Positions 47,353 through 57,684 of a stretch of 64,000 nt of DNA are shown here, piece after piece (position 1 is the stretch's first letter; every line of letters starts with the position of its first letter). Origin of the DNA: an uncultured Candidatus Peregrinibacteria bacterium (GTDB taxonomy: Bacteria; Patescibacteriota; Gracilibacteria; Peribacterales; Peribacteraceae); assembly GCA_903854335.1 (NCBI GenBank), contig CAINVY010000005.1, forward strand, positions 1 to 64,000. Reading direction: 5' to 3'. The translations under genes were made by a program, and so were the position numbers. The notes below the pieces were generated by a model that saw only the letters and a list, made by a program, of their open reading frames with translations, made no database searches and was not told the origin of the DNA.

Positions 47353-49827
47353 GTGCAGCTCCTGATCCTCCTCGGCCTCGTCCTTCTCATCATCCTCTTG
47401 GGATGGGGAGCGCTGGAAGTGTGGCACTGGCAAGAAGATCTGAAACGCGAAAAAGAGCTCGTGTTTTTGCAGCTGCTCATGCCGAAGAAAGAGAGCAAGG
47501 AAGATAAGGAGGTCGAATCCGAACAGTTCTCCACAGGCAAGGATTTCAAGACGGTAATCGGGATTATGGATCATCTCTTCCAATCGCTCCACAGCGTCTA
47601 CAACACGCGCCTCAGTCGCTACGTCCACGGACAGCCGTTCTTCTCCGTGGAGTACGCGGCGCTTGCGGGAGAGATCCTCTTCTTCATCGCCTGCCCCCGC
47701 CGCATCGCACACCTGATCGAAAAGCAAATCACATCCTTCTATCCCGACGCCATCGTCGATCAGGTGGAGGATTACAACATCTTTACGCAGCAATCCGTCG
47801 TGGAGGCGGACATTCTCCTGCCTCGCCAATCCTCGGTTTTCTCGTTCAAGACGTACCAGAATCTCAAGAGCGATCCGCTGAATAACATCACGAATGCCTT
47901 CTCGAAACTGAAGGTCGACGAAGGAGCGGCGATCCAATTCGTCCTCCGCCCCGTCGCGCAGGGGTGGCAGAAACACGTACATGCCAAGGCACAACAGGTG
48001 ATCAACCCGAAGAAGAACAAGCAATGGGCGTGGTGGAATCCCCTGAGCTGGATCTCCGCCATCTTCGACCTGCTGACCTCGAACGCCACCCCCTCGATGG
48101 ACAAGCCGAACAGCGAACGCGTCTCGCAAGCCAGCGAGGAGTACAGCAAGACGCTTGCCGAGAAATCTTCAAACCCCGGCTTTCACTGCATCATTCGCAT
48201 TCTCGCTTCGACCCGCACCCCCGATCACTCGAACACGACCCTGGGAGAGATCTCCGCCGCATTCATGCAGTTCAACGACATCCACGGCAACAGTTTCTAC
48301 CGCCCGCACTTCAAGAACCGACGAAACATCCTCCATCGCTTCATCCGCCGCAGTCCGCGCCGGACGCTGATCCAGGCGCTGACGAGCAAGCGCATGCTGC
48401 TGGGCACATCGGAGCTCGCCACCCTCTTCCATCTGCCGAACATCAAGTACAACAAGGTGGAGACGATCAAGTGGCAGAATTTCAAGCTCGCTCCCGCGCC
48501 CAAGAATATTCCCGAGGATGGGCTTTTCCTCGGCATCAATACCTTCCGCGGCGAGAAGAAGAAGATCTTCATCAATAACGAGGATCGTTTCCGTCACTTC
48601 TACATCATCGGACAGACCGGCACGGGAAAATCTTCGATCATCCAGATCATGGCGCGGCAGGACTTCAATGCCGGGCGCGGCGTCTGCATCGTCGATCCGC
48701 ACGGATCGCTGATCGAGGACCTCATGCCCTACATCCCCCGTTCTCGCGCCGACGACGTCATCTACTTCAACCCCGCCGATACGGAACGTCCGTTGGGATT
48801 GAACCTGCTCGAAGGCAAAACGCCGGAAGAGCGGGACCTCATCGCGCTCGACGCGATGAACATGATGGTGAAGATGTTCGGCGAGGAGATCTTCGGCCCG
48901 CGCATCCAGGACTACTTCCGCAACGGCTGTCTCACGTTGATGGAAGACGAGGAAGAGGGCGGGGCGATCACGGATCTCGTGCGTCTCTTCACCGACGATG
49001 AGTGGCAGCAGTACAAAGTCAGCAAGGTGAAGAATCCGATCGTGAAATCCTTCTGGGACAAGCAGATGGCCGCGACCGGCCAGCGTGAGAAGCAGGAGAT
49101 GATCCCCTACTTCGCCGCGAAGTTCGGCCAGTTCACGACCAACAACCTCATTCGCAATATCGTCGGCCAGACGAAGAGTGCCTTCGATATTTCCGAAGTC
49201 ATGAACACGAACAAGATCCTCCTCATGAATCTCTCCAAAGGTCTCATCGGCGACATCAACTCGAACCTCCTCGGCTTGACCGTCGTGAACAAGATTCAGG
49301 TGGCCGCAATGAGGCGACAACGAGAAACCGCCGGCAATCGCCAAGATTTCTTCCTCTACATCGACGAATTCCAGAACTTCGTCACGCAGTCGATCGAGTC
49401 CATTCTCTCCGAAGCCAGAAAGTACCGCCTCGGCCTGATTCTCGCCCACCAGTACCTCGGACAATTGGAGAAAGAGAGCAAGATCGCCGGCAACGTCTCA
49501 CTCAAGGGCGCCGTATTCGGAAACATCGGAACAATGATGTTCTACAAGATCGGCCCCCAGGACGCGGAAACCTGCGTGAAGGAAATGAAACCCGTCTTTT
49601 CCGAACAGGACCTCGTGAACATGGACGCGTTCAAGGGCGCGATGAAACTCTCGATCGAGGGACAACCTTCCCGCCCCTTCTCCATTGACGTCCCGCGCCC
49701 CTGGCTTGACACGACCTACACGAAAGACGTGCAAGCCGCGGAAGCCTTCAAGCAACTCTCACGCCTGAAGTACGGACGATCGAAGGAATTCGTGGACCGC
49801 GAAATCGTGAGGAGAATCGGCGCCTGA
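47353..49827 (+). CDS. Type IV secretion/conjugation coupling-type ATPase (VirD4/TraD/HerA-like)
   Basis: FYIIGQTGTGKSSIIQIMARQD Walker A, GVCIVDPHGSLIEDL, FLYIDEFQNFVTQSIESILSEARKYRLGLILAHQYLGQL; N-terminal TM. Confidence 0.88.
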   Translation: MQLLILLGLVLLIILLGWGALEVWHWQEDLKREKELVFLQLLMPKKESKEDKEVESEQFSTGKDFKTVIGIMDHLFQSLHSVYNTRLSRYVHGQPFFSVEYAALAGEILFFIACPRRIAHLIEKQITSFYPDAIVDQVEDYNIFTQQSVVEADILLPRQSSVFSFKTYQNLKSDPLNNITNAFSKLKVDEGAAIQFVLRPVAQGWQKHVHAKAQQVINPKKNKQWAWWNPLSWISAIFDLLTSNATPSMDKPNSERVSQASEEYSKTLAEKSSNPGFHCIIRILASTRTPDHSNTTLGEISAAFMQFNDIHGNSFYRPHFKNRRNILHRFIRRSPRRTLIQALTSKRMLLGTSELATLFHLPNIKYNKVETIKWQNFKLAPAPKNIPEDGLFLGINTFRGEKKKIFINNEDRFRHFYIIGQTGTGKSSIIQIMARQDFNAGRGVCIVDPHGSLIEDLMPYIPRSRADDVIYFNPADTERPLGLNLLEGKTPEERDLIALDAMNMMVKMFGEEIFGPRIQDYFRNGCLTLMEDEEEGGAITDLVRLFTDDEWQQYKVSKVKNPIVKSFWDKQMAATGQREKQEMIPYFAAKFGQFTTNNLIRNIVGQTKSAFDISEVMNTNKILLMNLSKGLIGDINSNLLGLTVVNKIQVAAMRRQRETAGNRQDFFLYIDEFQNFVTQSIESILSEARKYRLGLILAHQYLGQLEKESKIAGNVSLKGAVFGNIGTMMFYKIGPQDAETCVKEMKPVFSEQDLVNMDAFKGAMKLSIEGQPSRPFSIDVPRPWLDTTYTKDVQAAEAFKQLSRLKYGRSKEFVDREIVRRIGA

Positions 49828-49843
49828 TTGTTCTCTCCTCCGC

Positions 49844-50950
49844 CTACTCATTCACGGGCAACGCGTGGACGAGGTAACGCTTCGAAATCGAGTCCGGCGG
49901 CCAGCACGTGTAAAGAATCAGCTCTTCGCCGTCTCCGGAAAACGGCTGCATGTCATCGACGGATACCGTCTCTTTGAAAGAGACTTGATAGGTGTAGAGC
50001 TTCCCCTGGTACGTGACGTACACCAAGTCCCCCTGCTTGAGCGCGTTAACCTTGCGGAAGATTTTCGTGTACTTGGAAACGTCCCAAGGATATCCGCTCG
50101 AGTGTCCGTAGATCATGATCTTGCCGCCGCCGCCTGGATAGCCGAAGAGCTGCCCCACGCCGTCACGAAGAGGAGCAAGGAGGCCGTCGCTGCTCAGGGG
50201 ATCGCTCGGATGGGTAACGGTCAGATCTGCAATGCCAAGTGCGGGAATCGTGATCGCGAACGGTTTTGACGACGGCACGATACCGGACGGATTCGTGGGG
50301 AGAGCGACGAGAGAGGAGGGCAGAGACGGACCGGTCGACGGATCGGAGAACGCGACGAGGTTCCCACGCGTCACGACATCGAGACGATACGCCATATCAA
50401 AAAACTGCCCCCGCGTCAGAGGCACGCCAAGATACAACTGTTCTTTGGAGGAGATGAGATTCTTCGTAAATGCCATGGAGACATACGATTGATACCACGT
50501 AGCCCCTCCATTCGCCGTACCCACTCCGTACGATCGAAGCAGCAAAACGATTGCCTCCTCGGCGGCGATAGGAGAGGAAGGACGAAAGGTGTGATCGGCA
50601 TGTCCGGTAACGAGCCCGGCCTCGTACGTCGTCTCAAGGTACGGCGCGTACCACGACGATTGATCAACATCGGTAAAAAGTGCAATCGGCGGCATGTGTT
50701 GAACAAACCATTGCAATCTCGATGCGTAGCCCGGATGGAGCGCGACGATCACCTTCAGCGCTTCGGCGCGCGTCAGTGGCGCATCGGGCTGTCCCATTTG
50801 GTTAATCCCGCTGATCACTCCCCTCTCAGAAAGATACGAAAACGCCGACGCGTATCGCGTATTGGTGACGTCTGCAAATTGCTGCGCACTTGAGAGGGAG
50901 GGCGCGAGGAGCAGAAGGACGATGAAAACTGCGTGGAATCGAACGCGCAT
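49844..50950 (-). CDS. SLH-repeat / sortase fusion protein
   Basis: SLH: FADVTNTRYASAFSYLSERGVISG, LFTDVDQSSWYAPYLETTYEAGLVTGHADHTFRPSSPI; sortase: IPALGIADLTV, IMIYGHSSG, LILYTCWPPDSISKRYLV. Confidence 0.85.
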   Translation of the reverse strand: MRVRFHAVFIVLLLLAPSLSSAQQFADVTNTRYASAFSYLSERGVISGINQMGQPDAPLTRAEALKVIVALHPGYASRLQWFVQHMPPIALFTDVDQSSWYAPYLETTYEAGLVTGHADHTFRPSSPIAAEEAIVLLLRSYGVGTANGGATWYQSYVSMAFTKNLISSKEQLYLGVPLTRGQFFDMAYRLDVVTRGNLVAFSDPSTGPSLPSSLVALPTNPSGIVPSSKPFAITIPALGIADLTVTHPSDPLSSDGLLAPLRDGVGQLFGYPGGGGKIMIYGHSSGYPWDVSKYTKIFRKVNALKQGDLVYVTYQGKLYTYQVSFKETVSVDDMQPFSGDGEELILYTCWPPDSISKRYLVHALPVNE

Positions 50951-51062
50951 GGTATCAAAAGTATTACATAAATTGAGTATTTGTCAATCATTTATCGGGG
51001 AAGTTGCGATCCTCGCTGCACCGCTTCATTCTTCCCGCATCATCCTGCATACTGCCAACGAC

Positions 51063-52157
51063 ATGGCTATGCAAATAGGAATCGTCGGCCTTCCCAATGT
51101 CGGAAAATCCACGCTGTTCAACGCACTCACGCGCACCAAGGGAGCGACGGCCGCGAACTATCCCTTCTGCACGATCGATCCCAATGTCGGCATCGTGGAG
51201 GTACCGGATGCGAGGCTCGCCGCGCTCGCCGCCATTTGCCATCCCAAGAAGATCATTCCCGCGGTCGTGGAATTCCTGGATATCGCCGGGCTCGTGAAAG
51301 GGGCAAGTAAAGGAGAGGGGCTCGGCAATGCCTTCCTCAGTCACATCCGCGAAGTCGATGCGATCTGCCATGTTGTGCGCGTCTTCGATGGGACCGACAT
51401 CATTCACGTCGAATCCACCATCGAGCCGAAGCGTGACCGCGAGACGATCGAAATGGAACTCATCCTCTCGGATCTCATGGGTATCGAGAAACGCATAGAC
51501 AAAGCAACGCCCGCCGCCCGCACAGGAGACAAGGAAAAGATTCTGGAGCTTGCCCTCCTCAAGAAGATTCACGCCGCACTCCAAAATGGCCAACCCGCCT
51601 CGCAGATTGCCGTGACACTGGAAGAGAAAGCCATAGCGAAGGGACTGCAGCTCCTGACCACGAAGCCGATGATCTACGCGCTCAATGCATCTGAGGAGCA
51701 ACTGCGCACCCTCTCGGAAGACGAAGCCCGCGCCAAGCTCGGTCTGCCGCCCGACGCGCAAATCGTCATCATCTGCGCGAAAGTGGAAGAGGATCTTCAG
51801 GATCTCTCTCCGGACGAAGTTAAGGAGTATTTGAAAGAACTTTCCCTGGAAGCCGCGGGGCTCGATCGTCTGATCCACGCCGCGTACGCCGCGCTGGGAT
51901 ACATCACGTTTCTCACCGCGGGACCCGATGAAGTGCGAGCCTGGACAATCACGAACGGCATGAGCGCTCCGCAGGCCGCAGGCGTGATCCACACCGATTT
52001 CCAGAGAGGATTCATCTGCGCCGAAACCATCGCCTTCGAGGATTACATTCGTTTGAACGGCGAGCACGGCGCCAAAGAGGCGGGCAAAATGCGACAGGAA
52101 GGAAAGAGCTACATCGTGAAAGACGGAGACATCTTCAACTTCCGCTTCAACGTCTGA
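51063..52157 (+). CDS. ychF: Redox-regulated ATPase YchF
   Basis: IGIVGLPNVGKSTLFNALTRTKGATAANYPFCTIDPNVGIVEVPD, GLGNAFLSHIREVDAI, TDFQRGFICAE. Confidence 0.97.
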   Translation: MAMQIGIVGLPNVGKSTLFNALTRTKGATAANYPFCTIDPNVGIVEVPDARLAALAAICHPKKIIPAVVEFLDIAGLVKGASKGEGLGNAFLSHIREVDAICHVVRVFDGTDIIHVESTIEPKRDRETIEMELILSDLMGIEKRIDKATPAARTGDKEKILELALLKKIHAALQNGQPASQIAVTLEEKAIAKGLQLLTTKPMIYALNASEEQLRTLSEDEARAKLGLPPDAQIVIICAKVEEDLQDLSPDEVKEYLKELSLEAAGLDRLIHAAYAALGYITFLTAGPDEVRAWTITNGMSAPQAAGVIHTDFQRGFICAETIAFEDYIRLNGEHGAKEAGKMRQEGKSYIVKDGDIFNFRFNV

Positions 52158-52161
52158 TCGT

Positions 52162-52470
52162 ATGCCCTTCGTCGCACGCCAAGAACCGTTTGCCTGCGAA
52201 CACTGTGGCAAGCAGGTGATGCCTCTGCCGCGCGGCAGCTATCGCAATCACTGTCCCCACTGCCTCTGGAGCAAACACGTGGACGAAGCGGGCCCGGGCG
52301 ACCGCGCCTCCCTCTGCAAAGGGCTCATGGAGCCTCAGGCCATCGACCAAGAATCATCCAAGGGCTGGGTCATCATTCATCGCTGTATCGTCTGTAGAAA
52401 AGAGTCCAGAAACAAAGCGGCGCCGGACGATGATATGGATGCGATTTCCAAGGCTTCTTCGATTCATTGA
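52162..52470 (+). CDS. RNHCP domain protein
   Basis: FACEHCGKQVMPLPRGSYRNHCPHCLWSKHVDEAGPGDR. Confidence 0.92.
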   Translation: MPFVARQEPFACEHCGKQVMPLPRGSYRNHCPHCLWSKHVDEAGPGDRASLCKGLMEPQAIDQESSKGWVIIHRCIVCRKESRNKAAPDDDMDAISKASSIH

Positions 52471-52551
52471 TCTCATTTTTTGTTCTTCTATTTTGTTTTT
52501 TAGAAGGGATGATCGATTATTTTCAGTATATATTTTTTTTGTATACAAATT

Positions 52552-53001
52552 TTATTCAGATTTTCGAAGTTGCGATGAAAACTGCTGCGAGAGTGACGGC
52601 TTGATCGGAAGCTTCTCCTGCACATTTCCTTCGGGGACAATGACGAGCTGATCAATGTGAGAATTCGGGTGTGCGGAAACCGAGAGGGAGAAATTCCCTT
52701 TCTCGATGGCATTTTTCGCCTCCTTCGAGACGACCGCATCCTCCAATACATTCTCCACCCCCTTCTCTTTCAGCGCCTCTTCGACTTTCTTCTTCAGCGC
52801 TTCGTGGTAGTGCGGATCACTCTCCAACGCGAAATGCATTTCTGCCATCGCGTCGTTCTTCTCCATCTCGCGTTCCAGATCCTCGGGCCCCTTCACGCGT
52901 TCGCGCAACTTCTCATAGGCCTCGGGGCTGCGCATGCGGCGGCGAATCTTCTCGCGCTCCTGCGAGGGGACATGATCGAGGTAGGAATCGGACATGAGCA
53001 C
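52552..53001 (-). CDS. Hypothetical protein
   Basis: 149 aa ORF with SDSYLDHVPSQEREKIRRRMRSPEAYEKLRERVKGPE. Confidence 0.65.
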   Translation of the reverse strand: MLMSDSYLDHVPSQEREKIRRRMRSPEAYEKLRERVKGPEDLEREMEKNDAMAEMHFALESDPHYHEALKKKVEEALKEKGVENVLEDAVVSKEAKNAIEKGNFSLSVSAHPNSHIDQLVIVPEGNVQEKLPIKPSLSQQFSSQLRKSE

Positions 53002-53042
53002 AGTATCTAGTATTCAGAATTGCGTATCCAGTGAAGAATTTC

Positions 53043-56000
53043 CTAACTACATCCCGAAGTCGCCCCGCAATCCAGGCACACTTCGCAGCTGCCGTTTCGC
53101 TTCATGCGCATGCTGCCGCACCCCGTGCACTGCGATCCCGTGAATCCCTGAAGCTTCGCCTGAGCGGTCTTCTCGGTGCTGAGATCGATCTGTTCGACGG
53201 CCGCTTCGATCTCCTTCTTCGTCTTGAGATCCACGAGCGTGCCGAGATCCGTCTGCGCGAGCGGCGATCCTTCGTCGACAACGGGCAGGCGCATGGCAAA
53301 GGCGGATTTGCTTTTTGAGCCTTCGGTGTAGGCTTTCTCCACGAGTTCAGAATTGTGAAAGCGCTTGGCTTTGTCCTTCGTGAGAAATTTGAGCGCGAGC
53401 CAGCGACCCATATAATCCATGATGCTCTTCACCATCGGAATCTCCTTGTTGCCCGTCATGCCCATGGGCTCGAAGCGCGTATTCACGAGCTTCTCGCAAA
53501 GCACATCGAGCGGCACGCCGTACTGCAAGTTCATCGAGAGACTGAGTGCGAGCGTGTCCATTACACCGGAGAGCATCGATCCCTCCTTCGCCATTTTGAT
53601 AAAGATCTCGCCCGGAGCGCCGTCCTCGTACATGCCGACGTGGATGTAGCCTTCATGTCCCGCGATCGAGAACTTGTGAGCAATCGCCATGCGTTCGTCG
53701 GGCAGCTTTCTCCTGCGCGGCACTTCCTTGATCACGATTTTCTCCACGATCTTCGTCTCGACGACCTTCTCCGCCGACTCATCTTTCGCGTCGGATTTGT
53801 TGCCGAGGGGCTGGGAGAGTTTGCTGCCGTCCCTGTAAAGCGCATTCGCCTTGAGGGAGAGTTTCCAACCGAGGAAGTAGGCGTTCTTAATATCCTCGAT
53901 CGTCGCTTCATTGGGAAGATTGATCGTCTTCGAGATGGCCCCTGAGATGAACGGCTGCGCCGCCGCCATCATACGGATGTGCCCCTCCGCCGAAATGTAC
54001 CGCTTGCCGATTTTGCCGCACTTGCTCGCGCAATCGAAGACCGGCAAATGCGCCGGTTTCAAATGAGGCGCGCCCTCCACGGTCATATGACCGCAGACCA
54101 CAACGTTCGCCTCTTCGATCTGCTCCCTGGTAAATCCAAGGGCTCGCAGAAGATTAAATGACGGATCGTCCGTTTGCGACGTTTCGAAGCCGAGACGCTT
54201 CATCGTCTCCTCACCCAGCGCCCACTTATTGAAGGCGAAGGAAAGCTCGAACACCTGCGGCAGCGTCTTCTCTACCTTCGCGATATCTTCCGCCGAAAAT
54301 CCTTTCTCCATAAGCGTCGTGCGATTAATGTGCGGTGAACCGGAGAGACTGAGACTCCCCAGCACGTAGCGCATGATTTCCTGGACCTCCGTATCCGCGT
54401 AGCCGAGCATCGTGAGCGCGGGCGCGATGGATTGATTGGCAATCTTCATATAACCGCCGCCGGCAAGCTTCTTGAATTTCACGAGCGCGAAGTCCGGCTC
54501 GACGCCCGTCGTGTCGCAATCCATCAGGAGTCCGATTGTCCCCGTAGGAGCGATCACCGTCACCTGGGCATTGCGGTAGCCGTACCTCTCGCCTTCCTGC
54601 AGCGCCCTGTCCCAGCATTCCTTGGCCGCGCGAAGGAGGGGCGAAGGACACACCTCTTGATCGAGACCCACCGGGATGACATGCAATTCCTCGTACTCGC
54701 CGGGCGCAGCCGCGTAGGCCGCGCGACGGTGGTTGCGGATGACATGCAACATCGCATCACGGTTTTTGGAAAATCCCGCGAACGATCCAAGCCCTTTCGC
54801 CATCTCCGCCGACGTCGCGTACGACTCGCCCGTCAAGATTGCCGTGATGGAAGCGGCGATCGCCCTCCCCACCTCGGAGTCGTAGGGAATGCCCATGCGC
54901 ATGAGCATGGCACCGAGGTTCGCATACCCGAGTCCGAGCGTGCGGAATTCGAAGCTCCTGCGTGCGATCTCGCGGCTCGGGAATTGCGCCATGAGAACGG
55001 AGAGCTCAAGCACCACCGTCCACAGCCGCACCGCATGCTGGAAGTTCTCGATCTCGAACGTGCCGTGTTCCTGGTCGAAGAATTTCAGGAGATTGAGCGA
55101 CGCCAGGTTGCACGCCGTGTCGTCGAGAAACATGTATTCGCTGCAGGGATTGGACGCATTGATCCTCCCGTCCGCCGGACACGTATGCCAATCGTTGATC
55201 GTCGTATCGTACTGGATGCCGGGATCGGCGCAGGCCCAAGCTGCAAAACCGATCTGATCCCACAGCGCCCTCGCCTTAATCGTCTTGCACGGAATCGGTG
55301 CCCGGCCCTCCGCCGCCGCCTTGCGCAGCTCCGTTCTCCAGTAAAGCTTCCAATCGGAATCTTTTTCGACCTCCTCAAAGAAGGAGTGCTGTGCGCGAAT
55401 GGAATTGTTGCTGTTTTGTCCGGAGACCGTCAGGTATGCCTCGCCGTTGTAATCCGTTTCGTATCCTCCCTTCGCAAGAACCGCGACTTTCTTCTCTTCA
55501 TTCACTTTCCAATTAATGAAGTCCTCGATGTCCGGATGATCGAGATCGAGACACACCATCTTCGCCGCCCTACGCGTGGTTCCTCCGGATTTGATGGCTC
55601 CCGCAGCACGATCCCCAATCTTCAGAAAGCTCATGAGGCCGGAGCTCTTCCCGCCGCCCGAGAGTGGCTCGTTCATCCCGCGAAGCGCGGAGAAGTTCGT
55701 TCCCGTACCGGACCCGAACTTGAAGAGGCGTGCCTCGCGCGTCCAGAGATCCATAATCCCGCCCTCGTTCACCATGTCATCCTTCACGGATTGAATGAAG
55801 CACGCGTGCGGTTGCGGGTGCGTGTACGCGTCTTCGCTCTTGCGCACTTCCCCCGTCTTCGGATCGCAGTAGAAGTGACCTTGCGACGGTCCCGTGATGC
55901 CGTAGGCAAAATGCAATCCCGTGTTGAACCACTGCGGACTGTTGGGAGCCGCCATCTGATGCACGAGCATGTACGAAAGTTCATCCTCGAATGCCTGCGC

Positions 56001-56462
56001 ATCTTGCGCGGTTTCAAAGTATCCCTCAGCCGCACCCCAGTGTCTCCAACAGCCGACGAGACGTCGCACCACTTGGCGGACACTGCGCTCCGGACCTTTG
56101 ATCACTTCTCCGTGGTCATCCATAAGCACATTTCCTTTCTCGTCATACTGAGGAACGCCCGCCTTGCGGAAGTACTTGCTCACCATGATATCGGTGGCCA
56201 CCTGACTCCACTCGGCAGGAACTTCCGCCCCCTGCATTTCGAACACCACCGAACCGTCGGTATTCACGATCTTGCTCGTGCGACTCTCGTAGCGAACTTC
56301 TTCCAGAGGATCACTTCCCGGCGTCGTGAAGACGCGCGGAATCGACAGACCTTTCTTCTTGCGATTCCCTCTCATCTCCTCACGTTCAAGCGGCGTGGCG
56401 GGGGGGATCGCCTCTTCTTTCATGGGGGTCGAACGTGATAAAGAGGAGGAAGAAGGATTCAT
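53043..56462 (-). CDS. nrdJ: Adenosylcobalamin-dependent (class II) ribonucleotide reductase
   Basis: NPCSEYMFLDDTACNLASLNL, NSPQWFNTGLHFAYGI, PTGTIGLLMDCDTTGVEPDFAL; C-terminal CxxC zinc region. Confidence 0.95.
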   Translation of the reverse strand: MNPSSSSLSRSTPMKEEAIPPATPLEREEMRGNRKKKGLSIPRVFTTPGSDPLEEVRYESRTSKIVNTDGSVVFEMQGAEVPAEWSQVATDIMVSKYFRKAGVPQYDEKGNVLMDDHGEVIKGPERSVRQVVRRLVGCWRHWGAAEGYFETAQDAQAFEDELSYMLVHQMAAPNSPQWFNTGLHFAYGITGPSQGHFYCDPKTGEVRKSEDAYTHPQPHACFIQSVKDDMVNEGGIMDLWTREARLFKFGSGTGTNFSALRGMNEPLSGGGKSSGLMSFLKIGDRAAGAIKSGGTTRRAAKMVCLDLDHPDIEDFINWKVNEEKKVAVLAKGGYETDYNGEAYLTVSGQNSNNSIRAQHSFFEEVEKDSDWKLYWRTELRKAAAEGRAPIPCKTIKARALWDQIGFAAWACADPGIQYDTTINDWHTCPADGRINASNPCSEYMFLDDTACNLASLNLLKFFDQEHGTFEIENFQHAVRLWTVVLELSVLMAQFPSREIARRSFEFRTLGLGYANLGAMLMRMGIPYDSEVGRAIAASITAILTGESYATSAEMAKGLGSFAGFSKNRDAMLHVIRNHRRAAYAAAPGEYEELHVIPVGLDQEVCPSPLLRAAKECWDRALQEGERYGYRNAQVTVIAPTGTIGLLMDCDTTGVEPDFALVKFKKLAGGGYMKIANQSIAPALTMLGYADTEVQEIMRYVLGSLSLSGSPHINRTTLMEKGFSAEDIAKVEKTLPQVFELSFAFNKWALGEETMKRLGFETSQTDDPSFNLLRALGFTREQIEEANVVVCGHMTVEGAPHLKPAHLPVFDCASKCGKIGKRYISAEGHIRMMAAAQPFISGAISKTINLPNEATIEDIKNAYFLGWKLSLKANALYRDGSKLSQPLGNKSDAKDESAEKVVETKIVEKIVIKEVPRRRKLPDERMAIAHKFSIAGHEGYIHVGMYEDGAPGEIFIKMAKEGSMLSGVMDTLALSLSMNLQYGVPLDVLCEKLVNTRFEPMGMTGNKEIPMVKSIMDYMGRWLALKFLTKDKAKRFHNSELVEKAYTEGSKSKSAFAMRLPVVDEGSPLAQTDLGTLVDLKTKKEIEAAVEQIDLSTEKTAQAKLQGFTGSQCTGCGSMRMKRNGSCEVCLDCGATSGCS

Positions 56463-56654
56463 GAGAGGGGGATGAAGAACACAACATGTCGCCCCAAAGA
56501 AGCGACAACCACACTAGATATTGTTCTTGCTCACAAAGTCGGTCAAGCATTTTCCCCGAAGCGAAGTGAAGAAAAGGATGTGGCTGCCCGGCAAGTAAAA
56601 CCTAAATTTTCCACAAGACTTCGACACAGATTTCTGGACTTCGCAAAGGGAAAG

Positions 56655-57677
56655 TTATGCCCCGATCAGGACAACATTCTCATCCATGCATCCGGCCTCT
56701 TGGAAACTCTTCCACGTCCGATCCCCTCCCTCGACTAGAATGCTTGAGATGCCATGGAAATCTCCGTTGGGCTCCGCGAGACGATGCAAAAGATCGCCAA
56801 GAATAAATGTTCCGTTCTCAAAAGGAACCCGCAATATAGAGACCCCGCGACTTTGCAGCTCATCGCACACGCGATCACGGTCCGATGGCAAAGTATCCGA
56901 AATGATCACCATCGTATCTTTGGGACGATCCGTCAGGACTTTCGAAGACGCAGGAATACGAAGAGAAGGATCAAGAATTATACGTAGTGGTTGATAGTAT
57001 TTCGCTTCCAGTTGTGAATTATTCTGAACAAATCTTGTGTCCAATAAAGGATTATCTTGAACAACTGTCTCCACACCGACAAGAATCACATCGTGACGAG
57101 AACGGAGATAAGTATGAGACCATTGATCCTGTGAAGCGTTCGTAATTTTAAGGGACAATCCATCGCTTGAAGCAGTCCTGCCGTCACTTGTCCTCGCTTG
57201 TTTGATCGTGACCCATGGTCGACCTTTCGATCGGAGCGAAACAAATCCGCGATTGAAATACTCACAACGTGCACGTGCCACCGGGCCGATGACCTTCACT
57301 CCCGCTGATTTCAATACCTCTATCCCTTTCCCTGCATTACGTCTATCCGGATCAGTCATACCGTAGCACACGCGCCTTATTCCGCGTTCGATGATCGCGT
57401 CCGTGCAGGGTGGTGTCTTTCCTTTGTGGCAACACGGTTCAAGATTCACATACAGAATGTCACTTGGCTGTATCTCTTCCTTGTAGAGATGAAGCAGCCG
57501 AGCCTCTGCATGATCAGCGCCAAATTCCCTATGCCAATCTTGAGCAATAATTTTGTTCTCTCTTACGAGTAGAGCACCAACCATAGCTCCATTTCCTACC
57601 TTTCTTCTTCCGTTCGAAGCGAGGTCCATGCACTGGATTATCAATGTCTCGTGGATGGAATCATCGGATAAATACAT
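56655..57677 (-). CDS. ribD: Riboflavin biosynthesis protein RibD (deaminase/reductase)
   Basis: HAEARLL, VNLEPCCHKGKTPPCTDAIIERGI, PWVTIKQARTSDGRTA, ILVGVETVVQDNPLL. Confidence 0.93.
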   Translation of the reverse strand: MYLSDDSIHETLIIQCMDLASNGRRKVGNGAMVGALLVRENKIIAQDWHREFGADHAEARLLHLYKEEIQPSDILYVNLEPCCHKGKTPPCTDAIIERGIRRVCYGMTDPDRRNAGKGIEVLKSAGVKVIGPVARARCEYFNRGFVSLRSKGRPWVTIKQARTSDGRTASSDGLSLKITNASQDQWSHTYLRSRHDVILVGVETVVQDNPLLDTRFVQNNSQLEAKYYQPLRIILDPSLRIPASSKVLTDRPKDTMVIISDTLPSDRDRVCDELQSRGVSILRVPFENGTFILGDLLHRLAEPNGDFHGISSILVEGGDRTWKSFQEAGCMDENVVLIGA

Positions 57678-57684
57678 AGAAGAA

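Noticed and set aside
48169-49464. 431-aa ORF on - strand
   Set aside because: Antisense shadow of the coupling ATPase.
50988-52211. 407-aa ORF on - strand
   Set aside because: Antisense shadow of ychF.
54432-56438. 668-aa ORF on + strand
   Set aside because: Antisense to nrdJ, whose protein has clear conserved motifs; no recognisable domain.
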